Shown: positions 36,250 through 46,153 of the stretch, in pieces
Numbering within the stretch: the first letter of the stretch is position 1
How the letters are laid out: each line of letters starts with the position of its first letter
DNA from: Synechococcales cyanobacterium GL140_1_metabat_312
Lineage (GTDB): Bacteria; Cyanobacteriota; Cyanobacteriia; Leptolyngbyales; Leptolyngbyaceae
Direction: 5' to 3'
Assembly: GCA_025351345.1 (NCBI GenBank)
Contig: JANXWB010000080.1
Location: 86,729 to 150,728, forward strand
Length of the DNA: 64,000 nucleotides
The notes under the pieces: model-generated
What the model was told of the DNA's origin: nothing
Database searches by the model: none
What the model saw: the letters and a program-made list of their open reading frames with translations, nothing else
Made by a program: the position numbers and the translations under genes

Positions 36250-36623
36250 TTAAATGCTGTTCGATTTAAATACCATCGATCTACGGACTGAGTGTATTTG
36301 ATATCTAATTTGATTTAATGTTCTCTCGGCTTTGCCCGATGGAGCATTCAGAACTTGAAGAGTGAAGGGACGAATCTAGAAATAGAGTTATCGTCCCTTT
36401 GCGTTTTAGGCTGAAACTTTAATGACTATAAGATTACAGTTTGTAACGGCGACTGGGCCTCGAATCCTTCCTCCCAAAAAATATTGGGGCTGGGGGCTGG
36501 GACTTTGGCATGTGAGATAGAAGGACAGGCAAGCTTTAAAAAAACGGCGGACTAGACACTATGAAAACGATCCCCATTTAGGCGAGAATGGAATACAACA
36601 ATAATTGCTAGAGAGACGGGACT
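36250..36623. other. Region between hli and psbY
   Basis: The 374 bp contain the hli terminator (36365-36405) and then about 215 bp leading to psbY with no open gene. A G-rich stretch TTGGGGCTGGGGGCTGGGAC lies at about 36483-36502. The psbY promoter must be here. Confidence 0.5.
36365..36405 (+). terminator. Terminator after hli
   Basis: AAGGGACGA (36365-36373) pairs with TCGTCCCTT (36391-36399) across a 17-nt loop; T-rich sequence follows. Confidence 0.72.
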
Positions 36624-36746
36624 ATGGATTTTGATTTTCGCATCGTGGCAGTTTTAGCGCCTTTGGCTGTAGCCGCAAGTTGGGCTGGATTCAATATTTT
36701 CCGCGCTGCGCTGCAACAGGTCCAAAATTTTATGAATAAGGACTAA
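36624..36746 (+). CDS. psbY: Photosystem II protein Y
   Basis: This 40-aa gene is short enough to be missed easily. It reads MDFDFRIVAVLAPLAVAA, then SWAGFNIFRAALQQVQNF and MNKD, which matches PsbY: a single membrane helix followed by the conserved NI..AAL.Q...F segment. PsbY is a peripheral one-helix subunit of photosystem II near cytochrome b559. A purine-rich GAGAGACGGG precedes the ATG by four bases. A strong hairpin follows the stop. Confidence 0.93.
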   Translation: MDFDFRIVAVLAPLAVAASWAGFNIFRAALQQVQNFMNKD

Positions 36747-36779
36747 CGGGTTGGTTAGTGTTTGGGTGAGGCTAATCTC

Positions 36780-36823
36780 AAACTGCCGATCGTATCTTTA
36801 AAACAGGATCCGATCGGCAGTTT
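36780..36823. terminator. Bidirectional hairpin between psbY and the PLD gene
   Basis: AAACTGCCGATCG (36780-36792) is perfectly complementary to CGATCGGCAGTTT (36811-36823). The 13-bp stem ends in A/T runs on both sides, so it can terminate both convergent genes. Confidence 0.82.
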
Positions 36824-36825
36824 GC

Positions 36826-38361
36826 TTATGAGTCTTCTGAATCAGTTGGCATGGACTGTTTCATACCGCAGGCGTTGTTAGGAAGACCCAGAACAGCATC
36901 CTTGGACAGCCGATCGAATTCTCTTTGATAATGGGCAGCGATCGTTTTATTTTCAATCACCATCAAGGTCTCGTCATTTTTTGTGTTGCCTGAAGTAGTC
37001 CAGTTATGGGAACCGAGGATGACGGTACTGCGATCGAGGATGGCAAATTTATGATGTAATAAATCGCCCGGTTTTAATTTTGGAACACCAACACTGGCGG
37101 CAGTTGTTAGCCAAGGTTTGGCGCTAGTAGATTTGGGTTTGCGAGGTGACTTGCGAGAATTTTGCCGAGGTAGCTTGCGAGATGATTTAGAATCCGACGG
37201 ATCATCGGGCTGTCGAGTACTTTGGCGACAAGGTGAATCGATCGCAATTCCTAACATATCCAGACTATTGCTGTAAGGCCGCGTGAAAAAATTAGGATCA
37301 AATAGGCCGCGTACGGTGACATTTCTCGCGGGTAAGGCGGATAAACGATCGGAGAGTTGCCGATCGGAAAATACAAACAATGCTAAATCCAGGGAGCTTT
37401 TGGCTTGGTCGGCAGTATCGGCAATCAGGCTATTGCTGCTGTCGGTCCAAGGTTTTTTAGTGGCAATGGGTGAGAAGTGAAGTTTTAATTTAGAGTCTCC
37501 AACTATGAAGGTTTGGACTGGGCGATCGGGTTTGCGCGTTTTAAATTTGCGGGCCTGATACATAAGGTCGAATTCTTGAACAAAAGCGTTTGCAACATCC
37601 CGGCTCTCGATTTTAACCAAACTGTTAGCATTTCCGAGACTACTAGGATTGCTGATGTCGCCGTGCAGGTCAGAGGTTGTCCAGTTAGCAGAGGTGACGA
37701 TCGTCGTTTTACCGTCGATTACCATAAATTTGTGATGCATCAATCCACTGCCTTTGGATCCATCCGAGGTATCGTCCCGACGAGAAATTTTGGCATTATC
37801 CAAAACAACCAATGCATCTCGGGTTTGGATTTCCTCGGCGCTTAAAACTCCGTCATGATTGATATCGATGAATGCTTTATTGTCGTCATAGCGCTGGCGA
37901 TCGCGATCGTTGAGTATTGAGGCTTGTGACGAAGCAATAGCACTATAGGGCGTTGAATATTTGTTCTCTAAAATGATTTCGATTTTGATCCCGTTTTTGG
38001 CCGCGATCGCGAGGGCTTGGGCCATACGAGGCAAGCGAAATTCTTGGACAGCGATTTTAATTTCGGTTTTGGCCTGAGTCATTGCATCGATCATCACCTG
38101 TTCGAGATTGTCGCCAACCCGATGAATCGGTTGTCCTTTAGATTGACGATCGGATTCTAAGTACTCGGCGGCTTCGCTATGATTGAAGTATGCCTGGATG
38201 AGAGGGTCTTGGGGAAGGGTAGGCAATCGAGTAAGTTTTACAGACCCATTATCCGGTAGGGACGTGCGCTGGCACCCCGCCATTGTTAATAAAACTGTTA
38301 ATAGCGCCGTTAAGGGCAGGGCAACTTGCGTAACGAGTCCGGTCCGAGCCTTACTGTTCAT
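36826..38361 (-). CDS. Phospholipase D-like lipoprotein with an EF-hand loop
   Basis: The 511-aa protein begins with a lipoprotein signal (LLTMAGC, Cys30 lipidated) and has two HxKxxxxD catalytic motifs: HHKFMVID (His210, Lys211, Asp216) and HHKFAILD near residue 448. Together they form one PLD active site. Between the start of the first domain and its motif is a perfect EF-hand loop at residues 166-177 (DINHDGVLSAEE), suggesting calcium control. A basic Ser/Arg/Lys/Pro insertion (about 385-425) separates the halves. Substrate could be phospholipid or nucleic acid. It is secreted to the envelope, and diverges from the cysteine desulfurase gene. Confidence 0.87.
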   Translation of the reverse strand: MNSKARTGLVTQVALPLTALLTVLLTMAGCQRTSLPDNGSVKLTRLPTLPQDPLIQAYFNHSEAAEYLESDRQSKGQPIHRVGDNLEQVMIDAMTQAKTEIKIAVQEFRLPRMAQALAIAAKNGIKIEIILENKYSTPYSAIASSQASILNDRDRQRYDDNKAFIDINHDGVLSAEEIQTRDALVVLDNAKISRRDDTSDGSKGSGLMHHKFMVIDGKTTIVTSANWTTSDLHGDISNPSSLGNANSLVKIESRDVANAFVQEFDLMYQARKFKTRKPDRPVQTFIVGDSKLKLHFSPIATKKPWTDSSNSLIADTADQAKSSLDLALFVFSDRQLSDRLSALPARNVTVRGLFDPNFFTRPYSNSLDMLGIAIDSPCRQSTRQPDDPSDSKSSRKLPRQNSRKSPRKPKSTSAKPWLTTAASVGVPKLKPGDLLHHKFAILDRSTVILGSHNWTTSGNTKNDETLMVIENKTIAAHYQREFDRLSKDAVLGLPNNACGMKQSMPTDSEDS

Positions 38362-38457
38362 GTCGTTTCTTCTCTCAAAATCCTCCTCTTAGATTGCCCC
38401 AGCGATTGCCCCGACGCTCTTGAAGCACGACAATAAAAGACTATGCAAATACCGACT

Positions 38458-39600
38458 ATGCAAATTTATCTGGATTACAGCGCCACAACCCCGCCGCGCC
38501 ATGAGGTCGTCAGTCTCATGCAACAGGTGATGGCTCAAGAATGGGGAAATCCCTCTAGCCTTCATGTCTGGGGAAACCGATCGGCCACTTTACTGGAACA
38601 AGCCCGTACGCGCGTCGGCAACTTAATTCATGCACCTGCTGAAACTATAGTCTTCACGTCCGGCGGCACAGAAGCGAATAATTTAGCTATTTTTGGGATT
38701 ACTCGGCAATTTTCAGATCCTCAACATTTAATTATTTCCAACGTCGAACATTCCGCCATTTCCGAACCCGCCCGATACCTGGAAGCGCGCGGCTGGCAAG
38801 TGACTCGTCTTCCGGTTGATGCTTGGGGATTAGTCAGTCCGGTAGATTTAGTCCGATCGATTCAGCCGAATACGGTATTAATTTCAATTATTTGGGGCCA
38901 AAGCGAAATTGGCACGATTCAACCCATCGCCCAACTTGCTGAAATTGCCCGATCGCATAATATTCTGTTCCACACCGATGCCGTCCAAGTCGCAGGCCGT
39001 TTGCCCATTGATGTAGGGGCACTGCCGATCGATTTATTATCCCTTTCCAGCCACAAACTCTATGGGCCTCAAGGCTGCGGGGCGCTTTACATCCGATCGG
39101 GGGTGAAGGTCTTGCCAATATTGCTGGGCGGCGGTCAGGAATCGGGGGAGCGATCGGGAACCCAAGCGGTACCAACGATCGCAGGGTTTGGATTAGCGGC
39201 AGAATTGATTGCAGCGGAAATGGCGACGGAAACTATACGGCTGACGGAATTGCGCGATCGATTATTTGAGCAACTCCTCGGCACCGCTTTAAAACCCACG
39301 GGTAGCTCCACCAATCGACTACCGCACCACGCTAGTTTTTGTCTTCCTGATGCCGATGATTTACAGCAAAATGGCAAGACCTTAGTGCGGCAAATGAATC
39401 TCGCGGGCATCGGCATTAGTGCGGGGGCGGCTTGTAGTAGCGGAAAGCTAGAGCCAAGTTTAATTTTGCGGGCGATCGGTCATGACGATAGAATTGCGAA
39501 GACTGGCATTCGGCTAACCTTTGGCCGCGAAACTACAACAGCAGACGTAGAGTGGACAGCAATTGTATTAAGACAAATTTTGCATCGGATGGGCCTTTAA
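38458..39600 (+). CDS. Cysteine desulfurase (NifS/IscS family)
   Basis: The 380-aa PLP enzyme removes sulfur from cysteine for iron-sulfur cluster and tRNA thiolation pathways. It shows the start YLDYSATTPP, HTDAVQVAGR (PLP contact), the PLP lysine in SSHKLYGPQG and the active cysteine loop GISAGAACSSG. The N-terminus is duplicated at DNA level: ACTATGCAAAT occurs twice 15 bp apart, giving two in-frame ATGs at 38443 and 38458. The later one gives the usual family start. No iscU or sufE is adjacent. Confidence 0.93.
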   Translation: MQIYLDYSATTPPRHEVVSLMQQVMAQEWGNPSSLHVWGNRSATLLEQARTRVGNLIHAPAETIVFTSGGTEANNLAIFGITRQFSDPQHLIISNVEHSAISEPARYLEARGWQVTRLPVDAWGLVSPVDLVRSIQPNTVLISIIWGQSEIGTIQPIAQLAEIARSHNILFHTDAVQVAGRLPIDVGALPIDLLSLSSHKLYGPQGCGALYIRSGVKVLPILLGGGQESGERSGTQAVPTIAGFGLAAELIAAEMATETIRLTELRDRLFEQLLGTALKPTGSSTNRLPHHASFCLPDADDLQQNGKTLVRQMNLAGIGISAGAACSSGKLEPSLILRAIGHDDRIAKTGIRLTFGRETTTADVEWTAIVLRQILHRMGL

Positions 39601-39944
39601 AATCGAGGAACCGTCGATCGGATAAAAGAAAAAAAAGGGTTATTCACGAAGCCTGGAACAAGTCATCAGGATTGGTGAATAACCACAGCATGAGCAAAGA
39701 GAATTTGGCTTTAACCCATTCATCTATGGAACTGATCTAACACCATATCTAGCGTTTGATCAACCCCCCTAACCAACTTATTTAGCGGTTTTTTACATTT
39801 CCTAGCTAGGACAGGCGATCGGATACAGGCGAGCTGCTCACTAAAGGTCTCAAATCCGATACAATTCGTGGGTTCATGGGGGATGGAATAGTGAATGTGC
39901 AGATTGAGAAGGGTGAATTGATGAATGCTTTGGTGATGGGAAGT
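39601..39944. other. Region between cysteine desulfurase and purK with one hairpin
   Basis: GGTTATTCAC (39638-39647) is the exact complement of GTGAATAACC (39675-39684), a 10-bp stem with a 27-nt loop. The A run before it (39626-39636) would make it a terminator for minus-strand transcription, though no minus-strand gene lies to the right. The remaining sequence holds no gene apart from possible upstream purK starts at 39876 and 39921. Confidence 0.5.
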
Positions 39945-41075
39945 ATGACCGGGAATGTCACGAAAGTTGGGGTTGTGGGCGGCGGACAGTTGGCTTGGAT
40001 GATGGCAGCAGCGGCAAAAAAACTGGGATTAGAGCTGCGAGTGCAGACCCCAAATTCAGCGGATCCGGCGGTAGCGATCGCAAATGAGGCTATTTTTGCG
40101 GCAGTGACGGATCCCGGCGGCACTGAAAAATTGGCAGCAAAGAGCGATGTAATTACCTTTGAAAATGAATTCTTAGATTTGGATGCGCTGTCTAAGTTGG
40201 CAGAACAGGGCGCTTGTTTTCGACCGTCACTAGCCTCTCTTTCACCCTTAATTAGTAAATATGATCAGCGGTGTTTCTTACGCGATCGAAATTTGCCAAC
40301 CCCAAAATTTTGTCGTCTTTCAGAGGCAACTGAAATCCCCTTTCCCTGTGTTTTAAAAACATGCCGAAATGGTTACGATGGTTACGGTACATTCATCGTG
40401 AAATCACAATTAGAGTTAGATCAAGTGCTGTCCAAAGTGCCTGCAATAGACTTACTTCTAGAAGCATTTGTACCCTTTAAACGAGAGCTAGCAGTGATGG
40501 TGGCCCGATCGTTAGACGGGGAAGTTTCGCTCTATCCAATTGTAGAAACTCAACAAGTAAATGCGGTATGTCATAGGGTGATTGTCCCCATAGAATTGCC
40601 CGCTGGGCTAGAAGAAACGATCGGGGCGATCGCACGAACAATTGTAGAAACTTTGCAAGTAGTGGGGATTTTTGGGATTGAACTTTTTGAGACGTTGGAT
40701 GGCCAAATATTAGTTAATGAGATTGCACCCCGCACCCACAATTCTGGTCATTACACCTTAGATGCATCCGTAACTTCGCAATTTGAACAACAGCTCCGGG
40801 CCATATCAGGAATGCCTTTGGGAAGTTCGGCGTTGAATTGCGGCGGAGCGGTCATGGTGAATTTGTTGGGGTTTGAATCTGCGACCTCAGATTATGTTGA
40901 AGTCCGATCGCGTTTGGCAAAAATTCCCGGTGCGACAGTCCATTGGTATGGAAAATCAGAGGCACGATCGGGGCGAAAACTAGGACATGTTACGGTCTGT
41001 TTTGATGAGGCCAATGAGGCAAAAGCACGATTGGTGGCGAATACTATTGAACATATCTGGTATGGAGGCGATTAA
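39945..41075 (+). CDS. purK: 5-(carboxyamino)imidazole ribonucleotide synthase
   Basis: From ATG 39945 the protein is 376 aa; upstream ATGs at 39876 and 39921 are in frame. I chose 39945 because GGGAAG precedes it and VTKVGVVGGGQLAWMM is the standard PurK start. It is an ATP-grasp enzyme that carboxylates aminoimidazole ribonucleotide in purine synthesis. The ATP-grasp body shows PCVLKTCRNGYDGYGTF, LLLEAFVPFKRELAVMVAR and VNEIAPRTHNSGHYT. The 6S RNA gene directly downstream is a gene order I recall from other cyanobacteria. Confidence 0.93.
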   Translation: MTGNVTKVGVVGGGQLAWMMAAAAKKLGLELRVQTPNSADPAVAIANEAIFAAVTDPGGTEKLAAKSDVITFENEFLDLDALSKLAEQGACFRPSLASLSPLISKYDQRCFLRDRNLPTPKFCRLSEATEIPFPCVLKTCRNGYDGYGTFIVKSQLELDQVLSKVPAIDLLLEAFVPFKRELAVMVARSLDGEVSLYPIVETQQVNAVCHRVIVPIELPAGLEETIGAIARTIVETLQVVGIFGIELFETLDGQILVNEIAPRTHNSGHYTLDASVTSQFEQQLRAISGMPLGSSALNCGGAVMVNLLGFESATSDYVEVRSRLAKIPGATVHWYGKSEARSGRKLGHVTVCFDEANEAKARLVANTIEHIWYGGD

Positions 41076-41160
41076 ATCCGATCGGCATTGCCTCTCAACC
41101 CCACCTCAGAAAATCACTTATCCACTTCCCATTCGTCGATCGGACGTTGTAAAATACGAA

Positions 41161-41350
41161 AGAGTCCACGGAGGTGTTGGTGACTGCCAATAATGTTTTT
41201 TGATCTATGTCTTATTGAATAAGGGAATCTACGTAGTGTGTCGCGGTAAACTGAGCTTGTACTCAGAAACTTCAGACATGCTTCATACGGTACCCACCTG
41301 GTTTTGACCAGGTCTCAAACTGAGGTAAGACGGCACTGCGGTGGACTTTC
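41161..41350 (+). ncRNA. ssaA: 6S RNA
   Basis: The candidate is about 190 nt, the usual size of cyanobacterial 6S RNA. Its ends close as a terminal stem: AGTCCAC (41163-41169) pairs with GTGGACT (41341-41347). The apex has a perfect hairpin CCTGGT-TTTG-ACCAGG (41297-41312), and inner segments CTCAG/CTGAG also pair. A sigma70-like -10 box TAAAAT (41150-41155) is placed correctly for a start near 41161. The position directly after purK is where 6S RNA is found in several cyanobacteria, from memory. 6S RNA mimics open promoters and binds RNA polymerase holoenzyme. The 3' end is approximate. Confidence 0.8.
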
Positions 41351-41360
41351 AAAGAATTTA

Positions 41361-41401
41361 AAAACACCCTTGATTGCATAGCGTAATCAAGGGTGTTTTT
41401 C
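41361..41401 (+). terminator. Strong terminator after 6S RNA
   Basis: AAAACACCCTTGATT (41361-41375) pairs without mismatch to AATCAAGGGTGTTTT (41385-41399) with a 9-nt loop and a T run. It ends the purK/6S transcription unit. Confidence 0.9.
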
Positions 41402-41464
41402 GTGGAGCCTAAAGACAAAACGTCCGACGCGATCGATTTGGAGTGCAGTAGATGATGAAGGCTA

Positions 41465-41493
41465 CAAAAAAAGGAAGGCAAGTTACCTTCCTT
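41465..41493 (-). terminator. Terminator of petH
   Basis: On the minus strand AAGGAAGG (41486-41493) pairs with CCTTCCTT (41471-41478) around a 7-nt loop, followed by a run of T (A run 41465-41472 on the plus strand). It starts 27 bp after the petH stop codon. Confidence 0.85.
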
Positions 41494-41519
41494 TAAAATT
41501 TAGTTTCTAGAAGTAATGA

Positions 41520-43111
<1,592 letters not shown>

Positions 43112-44113
43112 ATGACTAAGCCAGACCGTGTGGTACTCATTGGCGTTGCTGGAGATTCTGGCAGCGGTAAGTCCACATTTTTACGCCGGATCTCCGATCT
43201 GTTCGGCGAAACTTTTGTGACGGTGATTTGCCTTGACGACTATCACAGTCTGGATCGCAAACAGCGCAAAGAGACGGGAATTACCGCTCTTGACCCCCGC
43301 GCCAACAATTTCGACCTGATGTATGAACAGATCCGCGACATCAAAGCGGGCAAAAGCATCATGAAGCCGATCTACAACCACGAAACTGGGGAACTTGATC
43401 CGCCGGAAAATGTTGACCCGAATCATATTGTGGTGATTGAAGGATTACATCCTTTATTCGACGAACGGGTCCGATCGTTAATCGACTTCAGCGTCTATTT
43501 AGACATTGAAAACGATGTGAAGGCAGCTTGGAAGATTCAGCGTGATATGTCCGAACGTGGCCATACGCTTGATGATGTCATGCAAGCAATCAATTCCCGT
43601 AAGCCAGACTTTGATGCATTCATCGATCCTCAGAAGGCTCATGCGGATGTCGTAATTCGAGTGTTGTCCACCAACTTAATCAAAGACGACAAAGACCGTA
43701 AGGTGTTGCGCGTTCAGATGATTCAGCGTGACGGAATTGAAGGATTCGATCCTGTTTATCTGTTTGATGAAGGATCCACGATCGACTGGATTCCCTGTGG
43801 ACGTAAGCTGACGTGTTCTTATCCTGGAATTCGGATGCACTACGGACCGGATGGATATTACGGTCATGAAGTCTCGATTCTGGAGGTGGATGGTCAGTTT
43901 GACAACCTTGAAGAAGTCATCTACATCGAGAAGCACCTCAGCCAAACGTCAGGTCGTCATCCCGGCGAAATCACTGAACTCTTGCTTCAGCATAAAGAGT
44001 ATCCTGGCTCCAACAACGGGACAGGATTGTTCCAAGTGTTGACAGGCGTGAAAATGCGGGCGACTTACGAGCGTTTGACGAAGGGTTCTAAAAGGGTCGC
44101 TGCCGTCGTCTAA
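43112..44113 (+). CDS. prk: Phosphoribulokinase, P-loop redox cysteine replaced by serine
   Basis: The 333-aa Calvin-cycle enzyme phosphorylates ribulose 5-phosphate. A good Shine-Dalgarno GAGGGG lies 4-5 bases before ATG 43112. The P-loop is GVAGDSGSGKST (residues 11-22). In photosynthetic PRK this reads GDSGCGKST, with the Cys forming the inhibitory disulfide with a second Cys in ICLDDYHS. Here the first is Ser18 (codon AGC at 43163-43165) and the second is retained as Cys40. The C-terminal pair Cys229/Cys235 (IPCGRKLTC), used for CP12 binding, is intact. Other catalytic segments (VVIEGLHPLFD) are normal. Dark inactivation should therefore rely on the C-terminal pair. Confidence 0.96.
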   Translation: MTKPDRVVLIGVAGDSGSGKSTFLRRISDLFGETFVTVICLDDYHSLDRKQRKETGITALDPRANNFDLMYEQIRDIKAGKSIMKPIYNHETGELDPPENVDPNHIVVIEGLHPLFDERVRSLIDFSVYLDIENDVKAAWKIQRDMSERGHTLDDVMQAINSRKPDFDAFIDPQKAHADVVIRVLSTNLIKDDKDRKVLRVQMIQRDGIEGFDPVYLFDEGSTIDWIPCGRKLTCSYPGIRMHYGPDGYYGHEVSILEVDGQFDNLEEVIYIEKHLSQTSGRHPGEITELLLQHKEYPGSNNGTGLFQVLTGVKMRATYERLTKGSKRVAAVV

Positions 44114-44120
44114 GAGAACG

Positions 44121-44159
44121 TAATCTCCTGCGGGTGTTTTCATCATTTGCGGGAGATTA
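44121..44159 (+). terminator. Hairpin terminator after prk
   Basis: TAATCTCCTGC (44121-44131) pairs with GCGGGAGATTA (44149-44159) with one wobble and a 17-nt loop, eight bases after the stop codon. A short T-rich tail follows. Confidence 0.7.
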
Positions 44160-44282
44160 TTCAACTTCATAAATAGCGATAATAGCGGTTCAATAAATTC
44201 AATTTTACGGTGGGTGCAGGGCTGAGAGCAGGCATCCGGTTTGAGTTTTAGATTAATCACGTTAGGTGGGTGGAGTTGCGCT

Positions 44283-45146
44283 ATGGTTGTAAATCGCAAA
44301 AATCGAGCGGCCTCGACTCGCAACAAATTAGCGCCCGGTGCGGCCCGAACGGCTAACCAAGCGCCATTGCCTGTGGATGAAAGTCAAACTGCTCAATCCG
44401 CTGAGTCTAAAGTTGAGGAGGGCGATGATGTAAGTACGGATGCGATCGTAAGCACTGAACTTGTTGTTAATCCAGCAGATGAGCCAGCCGATAATCCAGC
44501 CATAGCGACGTCAAGCATTGAGCTACCGATCTCCGTCACACTAGATGGGATAGATGAGCCGAAGCTCGTGCTTGCTGGTGAGACTTCTGATGTTGAGAAG
44601 ATAGTTGACCCGATCGAGGCAACTATCGAACCTGCGGATAAGCTTCCAGAGAGTCCATCCATCCCACGGAATAAATCAAAAGTTTCCACCAACAAATCTG
44701 TTCAACATACTAAAGGAGACAAAATTATGACCCAAGATGCTGCCAAATCTTCACCCGTCGTAGCTAAAAAAGAAAACGCGATCGCAGTTACAGGATCTGC
44801 CCTACCCGTCCGTCCTGTAACACCCAATGCAGTTAAATTCGTTGGAATGTTTTCGTCTGCTGGCGATCGGCCCATTGGCGCAAGCGGTTTGGTTGTCTTC
44901 GGGACCTACATGAATGGTCGCCCCATAGAAGCCTCTAGTCTAAAATTATTTGAAATGCTACCCGGCGATCGGCCCGTGTTTGCTGATGAAGTACACTATG
45001 TTCCGGGAACGGCAGATGGTGGTCGTCCAGTTATGATCAGTCCAGATGGATTGATGAATGCGGGAGAAATGATGGGTAGCCGTCCAACGTTTAGCAACGA
45101 TACTGTGGATCCAAACTCTGCTACGTTGATGGGCTATTTAGATTAG
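44283..45146 (+). CDS. Unknown protein with acidic N-terminus and RPI/RPV repeat domain; strong internal start
   Basis: From ATG 44283 the frame encodes 287 residues. The first 148 or so are low-complexity and acidic with lysine patches. The C-terminal 139 begin at ATG 44727 (MTQDAAKSSPVVAKKE), which has a near-perfect ribosome site AAAGGAG seven to eight bases upstream, unlike the first ATG. That part repeats a motif of G.RPI.AS.L.(V/F)....: GDRPIGASGLVVF, NGRPIEASSLKLF, GDRPVFADEVHYV, GGRPVMISPDGLM and SRPTF. I recall similar small repeat proteins in other cyanobacteria without a known function. Either both starts are used, or the short form is the real gene. Confidence 0.65.
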   Translation: MVVNRKNRAASTRNKLAPGAARTANQAPLPVDESQTAQSAESKVEEGDDVSTDAIVSTELVVNPADEPADNPAIATSSIELPISVTLDGIDEPKLVLAGETSDVEKIVDPIEATIEPADKLPESPSIPRNKSKVSTNKSVQHTKGDKIMTQDAAKSSPVVAKKENAIAVTGSALPVRPVTPNAVKFVGMFSSAGDRPIGASGLVVFGTYMNGRPIEASSLKLFEMLPGDRPVFADEVHYVPGTADGGRPVMISPDGLMNAGEMMGSRPTFSNDTVDPNSATLMGYLD

Positions 45147-45165
45147 TCTCAAAATTTAACCTGAT

Positions 45166-45197
45166 AAAAAAGCGCTGGAATAGTTCGGCGCTTTTTT
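45166..45197 (+). terminator. Terminator between the RPI-repeat gene and the YciI-like gene
   Basis: AAAAAAGCGC (45166-45175) pairs with GCGCTTTTTT (45188-45197) around a 12-nt loop and ends in a T run. Confidence 0.85.
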
Positions 45198-45241
45198 ATA
45201 TCTATTGTTTCGCACTTATTTATCACCTATTGGTAGCAACT

Positions 45242-45514
45242 ATGAAAAAGTACATCTTGTTTGGGTCTTACTGTGAAAATGTCCTAGAACGTCGTACATC
45301 TTATCGTGATGCGCATCTAGCCGGACTCAAACAGCAACAAGAAGCAGGGATTTTAATTACCCTAGGTCCAACTCAAGATCTGACCAAAGTCTTTGGTATT
45401 TATGAAGCGGACGATGAGGCGACTATCCGATCGTTAATTGAGAATGATCCCTATTGGCAAAATGGGATTTGGACAGAATATGAGATTAAAGAGTGGATTC
45501 AAGCGATCGGATAG
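45242..45514 (+). CDS. YciI family protein
   Basis: The 90-aa protein starts MKKYILFGSYCENVLERRTSYRDAHLAGL and has the YciI fold pattern: an early strand, an R...HL segment with the conserved His, then GPTQDLTKVFGIYEADDEATIRSLIENDPYWQNG in the second half, where the D-P pair is conserved. YciI-like proteins are small ferredoxin-fold proteins, some acting as dehalogenase-like or muconolactone-isomerase-like enzymes; the substrate is unknown. A TTG four codons earlier could also start it. It converges on the Crp-type gene. Confidence 0.83.
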   Translation: MKKYILFGSYCENVLERRTSYRDAHLAGLKQQQEAGILITLGPTQDLTKVFGIYEADDEATIRSLIENDPYWQNGIWTEYEIKEWIQAIG

Positions 45515-45529
45515 TTGTTCAGAATAAAC

Positions 45530-46153
45530 TCACGAGCTTTGAATAAAGAATCGTCCCCGAGGCAAACGAACGATTTGGCCATCGCGTTCAAAATTTCCTA
45601 AACACCGCGTCACTGTCACCCGTGTCGTCCCGGTCAAATCTGCCAAATGTTGATGGGTCATTTTCATATCAATCAATCGTCCAGGAATCATTCGATCGCA
45701 GTGTGGAACTCCAAAATGTCTGGCTAGCCAATACAACATTCGTAACAACCGATCGCCCACATTGCGGCAACGGGACAGGGCTAAGAGTTCTTCCATTTTC
45801 AGGCATTGTTTTAGCAGCAATTCAGGTAATGCTTGAGGATCATTAAGCAACAACAAAACAACTGGTGTTAAACATTCAGATTGATAGGGATCAATATTTC
45901 GAGTCATTGAACTGATTAAGTCTCCCGTACCCCACATCCCTAACACCGAAACTACGCCTTCTTCGTCCCAAGTCATTGTACGAATGGCTCCAGTTTGAAT
46001 GACCCAATTTCCGAGTATTTCAGGTACGACATCACCTTGATTAAACGATCGTAAAATAGGCAGATTAACGATATCGCGAATTGTATGATCGCGAATTGTA
46101 TTTAGACCAATCAGTTGAGTATTGACAGTCGTTTTTTGAATTGAATGAATCAT
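45530..46153 (-). CDS. Crp/Fnr family transcriptional regulator
   Basis: The 207-aa protein has a cyclic-nucleotide-binding-type beta-barrel (about 30-110; FNQGDVV, IQTGAIRTMTWDEEG, SVLGMWGTGDLI), a dimer helix and a winged HTH (about 155-200). The recognition helix lies in MTHQHLADLTGTTRVTVTRCLGNFERDG, split here between THQHLADLTG and TTRVTVTRCL. It lacks the strict cAMP-binding RxS motif, so the ligand is not predictable; it resembles the NtcA-like cyanobacterial subgroup in its HTH. Its start codon overlaps the hydrolase-like gene by 4 bp (ATGA), so the two are translationally coupled. Confidence 0.87.
   Translation of the reverse strand: MIHSIQKTTVNTQLIGLNTIRDHTIRDIVNLPILRSFNQGDVVPEILGNWVIQTGAIRTMTWDEEGVVSVLGMWGTGDLISSMTRNIDPYQSECLTPVVLLLLNDPQALPELLLKQCLKMEELLALSRCRNVGDRLLRMLYWLARHFGVPHCDRMIPGRLIDMKMTHQHLADLTGTTRVTVTRCLGNFERDGQIVRLPRGRFFIQSS

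Noticed and set aside
41272..41481. Minus-strand 69-codon frame between purK and petH
   Set aside because: It lies across the 6S RNA and two terminators, and has no motif or ribosome site.
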